Source: Oscillospiraceae bacterium (GTDB lineage: Bacteria > Bacillota > Clostridia > Oscillospirales > Ruminococcaceae). From it: DNA of 18,944 nt. The stretch lies in the NCBI GenBank assembly GCA_017396055.1, contig JAFQND010000078.1, positions 1 through 18,944 of the forward strand, given 5' to 3'. Numbering within the stretch: position 1 is the stretch's first letter; each line of letters begins with the position of its first letter. Below, in pieces: positions 14,370 to 18,944 of the stretch. A program made the position numbers and the translations under genes. The notes below the pieces were generated by a model, which was not told the origin of the DNA, searched no databases, and saw only the letters and a list, made by a program, of their open reading frames with translations.

Positions 14370-15716
14370 TTATCTCGTCAGCTTTTTGACCCACTTGTAA
14401 TTGTTGGCGCGAATGCCGGCGGGCAGACATTTGAACACCTGGTCAGCATTCAGACAGATGACGACCAGTGCGGGCGGCCAGTGGAAAACAAAGGCTGCCA
14501 ATGCCGAAACCGGCAGCACAATACCCCAGATACTGATCAGATCCATCACCATGACAAAACGGGAGTCGCCGCCGCCGCGGACGATGCCGCAGTTGACCTG
14601 CATCTCATAGGCCATACCGAAACCGGTGACGCTGAGAATCCCGAGGAAGGTATAAGCCATCTCTCTGGTCTCGGGTGAGAGATCATACAGGCTCAGAATG
14701 GGTCCGCGCAGGAGCAGCAGACCGGCCGCGATGAAAACGCCGATACCCAGATAGATCAGCTGAAGGGTATGGGTCATGTCTTTGATCTTTTTCATATCAC
14801 CGGCACCGACCGCTTTTCCGATCAGGATAGCCGAAGCCGAGGCACCGCCTACTGCAGCTACCTTCAGTACCAGATAAAGGGTAGAGGCGGCGGAGTTCGC
14901 AGCAATTGCCGAAGCGGTCATATGGCCAAGGATCATGGTGTGGATCGCATTGTTGAGTCCCCACAACGCCGCAGTGAACACGATCGGCAGACTGGTCTTT
15001 ACATAATCGCCGAAAAGGGTACGGTCAAACACCAGACAATCCCGCGGCCGCAACTGCAGCTTTTTATCCTTAAGGAGAAGATAACAGACAATGATGACCA
15101 GCTCCACCAGACGGGCGGTCAACGTACCGATCGCGGCACCTGCCGAGCCCAACGCGGGAAAACCGAACCTGCCCTGGATCAGCACAAAATTCAGGCCGCA
15201 GTTGACAAACAAAGTGGAAACAGATACATAAAGTGCTACCCGAATGGTCTCAACACTGCGTAGCGTGGCCAGCAGTACCGTTGTGACCGCACAGACAGGA
15301 TATGTAAAGCGAATAATATTCAGATAGCGGATGCCTTCGCTGATAACAGCGCTCTCAGTGGTAAAAAGCTGCAGTGCTCCCACAGGGAACACGCTGACAA
15401 GAAGGAACATGATCAGCGCAAAGCTCACCGCCAGCCGCAGACCGATGGACGAAAACTTCCTGATCGGTTCGGTACGGCGCTGTCCCCAGTACTGGCTGGA
15501 AAGCACAACGACACCCTCACCGATACCGCCCAGCACCTGCTGGAGCACAAACTGGATCTGATTGACGGCAGCAACGCCCGAAAGAGCATTCTCACCATAG
15601 GCACCGATCATGATATTATCGGCGAGGTTTACGCTGTGAACAATAATATTCTGCACCACCAATGCCCCCCAAAGGGAAAAGAAGGTGCGGTAAAAACTTT
15701 TGTCTTTGATCAGCAT
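14370..15716 (-). CDS. MATE-family multidrug/metabolite exporter
   Basis: A 448-residue integral membrane protein, the usual MATE length, with about twelve hydrophobic segments. Family features include a first helix with NLADNIMIGAYG, the loop VVLSSQYWGQRR, GFPALGSAGAAIGT before helix 6, and GIVRGGGDSR in the second half. MATE proteins export cationic drugs or metabolites by Na+ or H+ antiport across the cytoplasmic membrane; the substrate here is unknown. The frame is open to 15788, but the start at 15716 is chosen because AAAGGAG (15725-15731, minus strand) lies 8 nt before it and the promoter at 15747-15775 lies inside the longer frame. It is divergent from the ROK regulator gene, which may control it. 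Confidence 0.92.
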   Translation of the reverse strand: MLIKDKSFYRTFFSLWGALVVQNIIVHSVNLADNIMIGAYGENALSGVAAVNQIQFVLQQVLGGIGEGVVVLSSQYWGQRRTEPIRKFSSIGLRLAVSFALIMFLLVSVFPVGALQLFTTESAVISEGIRYLNIIRFTYPVCAVTTVLLATLRSVETIRVALYVSVSTLFVNCGLNFVLIQGRFGFPALGSAGAAIGTLTARLVELVIIVCYLLLKDKKLQLRPRDCLVFDRTLFGDYVKTSLPIVFTAALWGLNNAIHTMILGHMTASAIAANSAASTLYLVLKVAAVGGASASAILIGKAVGAGDMKKIKDMTHTLQLIYLGIGVFIAAGLLLLRGPILSLYDLSPETREMAYTFLGILSVTGFGMAYEMQVNCGIVRGGGDSRFVMVMDLISIWGIVLPVSALAAFVFHWPPALVVICLNADQVFKCLPAGIRANNYKWVKKLTR

Positions 15717-15746
15717 GAAAAAATCTCCTTTTGTCGGTTCCTGTTT

Positions 15747-15775
15747 ATCATAATCCAAAAACACCGGTTTGTCCA
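15747..15775 (-). promoter_or_regulatory. Promoter of the MATE gene
   Basis: On the minus strand TGGACA (15775-15770), exactly 17 nt, then TATGAT (15752-15747); each hexamer matches consensus at five of six positions. The spacer contains AAACCGGT (15770-15763, minus strand), an 8-mer that also occurs in the leader of the divergent ROK gene. Confidence 0.8.
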
Positions 15776-15995
15776 TGTTTTCTGTCATTTTGCGGCATTT
15801 TTCAAAATATTTTTAAAGTTCGGAATATGTTTTAATACTATGCGAAGAGAAAAACGACTCATTTTTATCCCGGTTTTTCTTAAAATCAAGCCCTATTTTG
15901 TATCTTTTGCAAATAAACATCGTTGTGTCAACAAAAAAATTGCATAAAATTTAGCAAATCCACTATCATCTTTAATTATTTTAGGTTTTACGCAC

Positions 15996-16020
15996 AAACC
16001 ATAATGACGAAAAATGGTTT
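15996..16020. promoter_or_regulatory. Palindrome over the ROK gene -35, operator candidate
   Basis: AAACCAT (15996-16002) and ATGGTTT (16014-16020) are perfect 7-nt inverted arms with an 11-nt spacer. The 25-bp element is centred on the -35 hexamer. ROK repressors such as NagC, Mlc and XylR bind palindromes of this general size, so autoregulation is a reasonable inference. Confidence 0.5.
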
Positions 16021-16031
16021 TATGCTATAAT
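16004..16031 (+). promoter_or_regulatory. Promoter of the ROK regulator gene
   Basis: ATGACG (16004-16009), 16 nt, then a perfect TATAAT (16026-16031) with an extended TG at 16023-16024. The predicted start near 16038 gives a leader of about 60 nt. Confidence 0.75.
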
Positions 16032-16098
16032 GACTATATTAGTTGTAATGTCAATCAATTTATTTTAAACCGGTATATCAATTAAGGGAGGGTTCTCC

Positions 16099-17205
16099 GT
16101 GAATATTCGTGGCATGAATGGTGAAACAACCAAATACATCAATCGCCGCCAGGTGCTGCGGCTTCTGAGCCGTGAACCCGGTATCTCCCGTACGGAGATC
16201 GCTGCCCGCATGGGTCTGGTTAAGATGACTGTTTCCAACATCATTGCCGAAATGCTGCAAAGCGGTATGGTCATCGAAACCAAAGCCACCGGCGCAGAAA
16301 AAACCGGTGCCGGCAGAAAGCTGACCGGTCTGCGTTTCTCTGAAAATGCTCCTGTTCTGGCAGGCGTCCTGCTGGAAGGACAAAAACTGCATATCGGTAT
16401 TTTCTCGATGGAACTGCAGCTTTTAAAGCGGGGCGAATACTCTGCTAAAACCGATGACACCAGTGAACAGATCGCTTCAGAGATCTCGGCGCTGCTGAAA
16501 AATACCGGCCGTTCCCTGTTGGGTACAGGATTGGCGCTTGGCCCCGGCTGGGATACTTCGCTCGGTGTCCTTTTACAGGAAAAACTGAATACCCCTGTCT
16601 TTGTCTCTTCATCTGCGGCAGCAAACACATATGCCGCTGACCGCTTCACCGATTATCAGAAAACACTCTGTCTTTCTCTTGCTTCCACCGGTCCTGTTCC
16701 TGCCTTCGACGGCGGTGTCAGAGCCGCCGCCATGACAGACGGTGTTCTGTTAGGCGACAAGACCGGCTGTATTCCTCTGGGACAGATGACCAGAAACGGC
16801 TGTTATCTGGCTGAAATGGTCAGTATCCCCGCCATCTGCCGGCAGGTCGGTAATGCCCTTGGCATCGAATGCCGCGACCTGTCTGAAGTTCAGAATGCCT
16901 GTCGGGAAAATGCCGCCGGAAGCGCCATACTCTGTGACATCTTCAGCTCACTGATGGATACTGTCTGCAATCTCTGTCTGACCATCCGTCCCGAAGCGCT
17001 GATGCTTGACGATGCTCTTTCCAGTTTCGGCAAAGAGCTGATGGATTATTTCTTCTCCCGGCTGCATGCCCGTCTGGGAGAAAGTGTTCCCGTCATTCTC
17101 AATCCTGTATGCGGCAAAGACACGTCTCTCTTCGGTGCCGCCTGTTTTGTACTGACAAAAGTATTTACCGATGCGCTCGGCTATGATATCTTCTTCAGTG
17201 AGTAA
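16099..17205 (+). CDS. ROK-family transcriptional repressor (NagC/XylR type), GTG start
   Basis: A 368-residue regulator. Residues about 15-75 form a winged helix-turn-helix (SRTEIAARMGLVKMTVSNII) with a GAGRKL wing, as in NagC, Mlc and XylR. The rest has ROK/actin-like length and pattern but is degenerate: the N-terminal phosphate motif is replaced by LAGVLLEGQKL, and the CxCGxxGCxE zinc motif is absent. It therefore should not be a kinase and may bind an unusual ligand. The GTG at 16099 is chosen because AAGGGAGGG (16084-16092) ends 6 nt before it; the ATG at 16114 is 21 nt away. The gene is divergent from the MATE exporter and is a single-gene transcript ending at a strong terminator. The controlled genes are unknown; the exporter and itself are first candidates. 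Confidence 0.87.
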   Translation: MNIRGMNGETTKYINRRQVLRLLSREPGISRTEIAARMGLVKMTVSNIIAEMLQSGMVIETKATGAEKTGAGRKLTGLRFSENAPVLAGVLLEGQKLHIGIFSMELQLLKRGEYSAKTDDTSEQIASEISALLKNTGRSLLGTGLALGPGWDTSLGVLLQEKLNTPVFVSSSAAANTYAADRFTDYQKTLCLSLASTGPVPAFDGGVRAAAMTDGVLLGDKTGCIPLGQMTRNGCYLAEMVSIPAICRQVGNALGIECRDLSEVQNACRENAAGSAILCDIFSSLMDTVCNLCLTIRPEALMLDDALSSFGKELMDYFFSRLHARLGESVPVILNPVCGKDTSLFGAACFVLTKVFTDALGYDIFFSE

Positions 17206-17217
17206 AACCATTGCCTG

Positions 17218-17255
17218 TGTCCGGTCCTGCTTGGACCGGACATTTTCTTTCTTTT
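17218..17255 (+). terminator. Terminator after the ROK regulator gene
   Basis: TGTCCGGTCC (17218-17227) pairs perfectly with GGACCGGACA (17233-17242) around a 5-nt loop, followed by a T/C-rich tail. Confidence 0.93.
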
Positions 17256-17261
17256 ATCCGT

Positions 17262-17290
17262 TTGACAAATCACGGCCCGCGTGATAGACT
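17262..17290 (+). promoter_or_regulatory. Promoter of the zinc-ribbon membrane protein gene
   Basis: A perfect TTGACA (17262-17267), exactly 17 nt, then TAGACT (17285-17290). The predicted start near 17297 coincides with the first base of the ribosome site AAAGGAAG (17297-17304), so the leader is only about 16 nt before the GTG at 17313. Confidence 0.75.
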
Positions 17291-17312
17291 CTAACCAAAG
17301 GAAGTGATCGAT

Positions 17313-18782
17313 GTGTATTGTATGAAATGCGGAAAACAGCTGCCTGACGACGCCCGGTTCTGCTCAGCCTGCGGTGCTGAAGTACCGAAAGCAGCTCCCG
17401 TTCCGGAAGAAACCCCTGCGGCAGCGGCTGCCGATATCCCCGACAAGACCGGTACAAAAAAGGACATCTCCTCCAAAAAGGTATTTCTGATCATCGGTTC
17501 CATCATGGCCGTGATCGTTCTTTTCTTTGCAGCCATGCTGCTCAGCGTCAACGCCGTGGAAAAGATTTCCGCCGCTGTGCCCGACCCTGCGGAATTTTTC
17601 AGTGTCGAGGGCGAAGACTGGCGCCTCGGTACCCCGCTGTACGATCCGGAATCGCCTCAGATGACCTATCACACGGTGGAGGATCCCGAAAAGGCGGTCG
17701 AAGACTATGTCAAGCTTCTCTGCACCGGAGATTACAATCTCAAACTGGTCGAATCCTTCGAGCTTTATGAAAATATCGAAGGCTGTAAAATGTATGTGCT
17801 GGATTATGTGCCGGACAGTGCCTTTATCCGTTTTGTTGACAAACATGCCCGGGCCCTTCCCTCGGTGGAGGTAGCCAACCGTGGCCTGCAGGACGACGGA
17901 TATTACCGTATTGACGTGGATATCCGCTATGGCGGAAGCTTTATCAGAACCGGCACCACCTGCGGCATCGATTTTACCCATCCGGACGAGGTTTCGGCTC
18001 CTTCCGCAGAGCTGCCTTCCGATACACCTGCACCCGCTCCCGAAGAAACACCCGAGGTTTCTGAACCCGAAGTGTCCTCCGAACCGCCCGCACCTTCCGA
18101 ACCGGAGCCTGCTGTACCGGTGATCACCGGCCCGACTCTGCCCGACCCCGGTGCCTTCCTCGGCGGCATGAGTCCCAGAGAAGATGAACCCGGCGAGATA
18201 TCCGGCTGGGAAGTATACTATAAGATGGATATCGACGACGGCTGGACTGCTGTGCAGGAATACATCGACCTGCTGCAGGATCCACGCTTCAAACTGACCA
18301 TGCGTATTCCGGCAGAGGATGAAAAATGGACGACCCTTTATCTCTATAATGAAGTATATTACTTTGACTATACCGGTCCGGAGGAGATCGTTCCCGCACA
18401 GGATCGCTATTTCCACAAGGATTATCAGTATTATTCTGCCGATGTATTTGTCTCGGTAAGTAAAAACGGACGGGATGGATACACCAGTATGACCGTCTGT
18501 TACAGCAATGATCTCAACGTCGCAGATCTGGGTGACCGGGCAAGTACAGCTTCCAGACTCTCGCCCATGGGCAGCACCGGCGGCGGAAGCAGCACCGGCA
18601 GCGGCGCCAACTATGATGCCAAAGTTCCCTGTAATGTCTGTGACCGCACGGGAGACTGCCAGACCTGCGGCGGTGACGGCTATCTCTACAGCTCTGCCTC
18701 CGGCAAGGAAGACCGCAACTGCTATAGCTGCAGCCACACCGGAAATTGCTCCTCCTGCAGCGGCAAAGGATGGCTCAGCTGA
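17313..18782 (+). CDS. Zinc-ribbon membrane protein with duplicated outer domain and DnaJ-like zinc finger
   Basis: A 489-residue protein of unknown function. Residues 3-21 are a zinc ribbon (Cys3, Cys6, Cys17, Cys20). A Pro/Ala linker and a Lys-rich stretch precede one membrane helix (57-78). Two similar domains follow, about 90-221 and 277-398, each starting PDPxxF and containing AVxxYxxLL and YYxxDV, split by a Pro/Glu-rich linker (228-276). A Gly/Ser stretch (418-432) leads to two CxxC-x5-CxxCxGxG units (Cys440-452 and Cys470-482) like a DnaJ zinc finger. Lys before the helix suggests the N-terminus is inside and the C-terminus outside. The GTG at 17313 is chosen because Cys3 completes the zinc ribbon, which the ATG at 17322 would lose, and because AAAGGAAG lies 8 nt upstream. 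It stands alone with its own promoter and terminator. Confidence 0.85.
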   Translation: MYCMKCGKQLPDDARFCSACGAEVPKAAPVPEETPAAAAADIPDKTGTKKDISSKKVFLIIGSIMAVIVLFFAAMLLSVNAVEKISAAVPDPAEFFSVEGEDWRLGTPLYDPESPQMTYHTVEDPEKAVEDYVKLLCTGDYNLKLVESFELYENIEGCKMYVLDYVPDSAFIRFVDKHARALPSVEVANRGLQDDGYYRIDVDIRYGGSFIRTGTTCGIDFTHPDEVSAPSAELPSDTPAPAPEETPEVSEPEVSSEPPAPSEPEPAVPVITGPTLPDPGAFLGGMSPREDEPGEISGWEVYYKMDIDDGWTAVQEYIDLLQDPRFKLTMRIPAEDEKWTTLYLYNEVYYFDYTGPEEIVPAQDRYFHKDYQYYSADVFVSVSKNGRDGYTSMTVCYSNDLNVADLGDRASTASRLSPMGSTGGGSSTGSGANYDAKVPCNVCDRTGDCQTCGGDGYLYSSASGKEDRNCYSCSHTGNCSSCSGKGWLS

Positions 18783-18793
18783 CCGAAAGAATC

Positions 18794-18831
18794 AAAACCC
18801 CGCCTGTTCCGAAAGGAACGGCGGGGTTTTT
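18794..18831. terminator. Bidirectional terminator with GAAA tetraloop
   Basis: AAAACCCCGCC (18794-18804) pairs with GGCGGGGTTTT (18820-18830), and GTTCC (18806-18810) with GGAAC (18815-18819) across a single bulged T (18805) and a GAAA loop. It sits between convergent stop codons at 18782 and 18834. Confidence 0.93.
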
Positions 18832-18833
18832 CG

Positions 18834-18944
18834 TCAGTATAACTCATTGAGCAGGGTATAGTAGCGCAGCTTTTCCCTGTCGATTTCAATATCCAGATAG
18901 CCAAAAAGTTCCTCCGGATCAAAATCGGGTACCGGTTCATTGCC
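18834..18944 (-). CDS. C-terminal end of an unidentified protein, 5' part outside window
   Basis: On the minus strand one frame is open from the window edge to a TGA at 18834-18836, giving 36 residues. They are rich in acidic and aromatic residues (PDFDPEELFGYLDIE, then KLRYYTLLNELY), which looks like a genuine C-terminal helix. The gene ends 3 nt from the bidirectional terminator, as the neighbours do. The family cannot be named from so short a piece; a helix of this kind would suit many cytoplasmic enzymes. Confidence 0.6.
   Translation of the reverse strand, partial: GNEPVPDFDPEELFGYLDIEIDREKLRYYTLLNELY

Larger units (their letters stand above)
15717..16098. other. AT-rich divergent regulatory region between MATE and ROK genes
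   Basis: These 382 bases hold the MATE promoter (15747-15775), the ROK promoter (16004-16031), the palindrome at 15996-16020, and AAACCGGT at 16067-16074. An 8-nt direct repeat ATAATGAC (16001-16008 and 16027-16034) brackets the ROK promoter. No coding frame or stable RNA gene is convincing here. The sequence is much more AT-rich than the flanking genes, as expected for a shared promoter region. Confidence 0.6.

Noticed and set aside
15717..15788. 24-codon N-terminal extension of the MATE exporter
   Set aside because: The promoter for the gene lies inside it, and a good ribosome site precedes the ATG at 15716.
17364..18737. Minus-strand open frame of 457 codons antisense to the zinc-ribbon membrane protein
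   Set aside because: The plus strand has paired cysteine motifs, a promoter and a ribosome site. The antisense frame has none and is Gly/Ala/Ile-rich.
18722..18940. Minus-strand open frame of 72 codons across the last terminator
   Set aside because: It runs through the terminator stem into the sense gene. The adjacent frame, open from the window edge and stopping at 18834, fits better.
1..18944. CRISPR array, insertion sequence, prophage or integration site
   Set aside because: No spaced direct repeats of CRISPR type, no transposase or integrase frame and no tRNA-associated repeat were seen. Codon use is even across the window.

Overview
The window looks like chromosome from a Gram-positive gut anaerobe of the Clostridia, perhaps Oscillospirales-like; this is inference from gene content and style, not from a marker gene. 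Signs are moderate GC with C/G-rich third positions, strong AAGGAG ribosome sites, two GTG starts, compact single-stem terminators, a choline-binding-type cell-wall repeat protein, and genes for host-glycan sugars (ManNAc-6-P epimerase, ROK kinase, GH125 mannosidase). No rRNA, tRNA, CRISPR array, transposase, integrase or phage gene was seen.

Layout. 1-1384: 3' part of a GNAT acetyltransferase gene and an alpha/beta hydrolase, closed by a terminator. 1414-3127: nanE and a ROK kinase (probably nanK), overlapping by ATGA and ending at a bidirectional terminator. 3141-4475: cytoplasmic M28-type metallopeptidase on the minus strand with a clear promoter. 4609-5646: secreted protein with 20-residue cell-wall-binding repeats and a CAP domain. 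5681-14353: the most unusual region, one promoter followed by a structured leader and three tightly packed genes. These are (a) a 1912-residue protein with an N-terminal LSm-like domain, helical repeats, five tandem cold-shock-like repeats, a second TPR-like block, a beta-rich domain and a STAND/AAA_16-type ATPase; (b) a 496-residue STAND-type ATPase with a C-terminal Swt1-like HEPN domain keeping the R-x4-H RNase motif; (c) a GH125 alpha-mannosidase whose start overlaps the end of (b). 14370-17255: a MATE exporter (minus) divergent from a ROK-family repressor with degenerate kinase motifs; a palindrome lies over the repressor's -35. 17262-18831: a membrane protein with an N-terminal zinc ribbon, a duplicated outer domain and a C-terminal DnaJ-like zinc finger. 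18834-18944: the last codons of an unidentified minus-strand gene.

How it fits together. nanE/nanK would feed ManNAc into the GlcNAc-6-P pool, and GH125 would trim mannosides inside the cell, so part of the window serves host-glycan use. The main candidate for a new system is the 5795-13043 pair: an RNA-binding-domain-rich STAND ATPase beside a second ATPase carrying a probable RNase effector. An RNA-sensing, ATP-gated defence or stress response would fit, but this is inferred from domain architecture only. The mannosidase in the same apparent transcript is unexplained.
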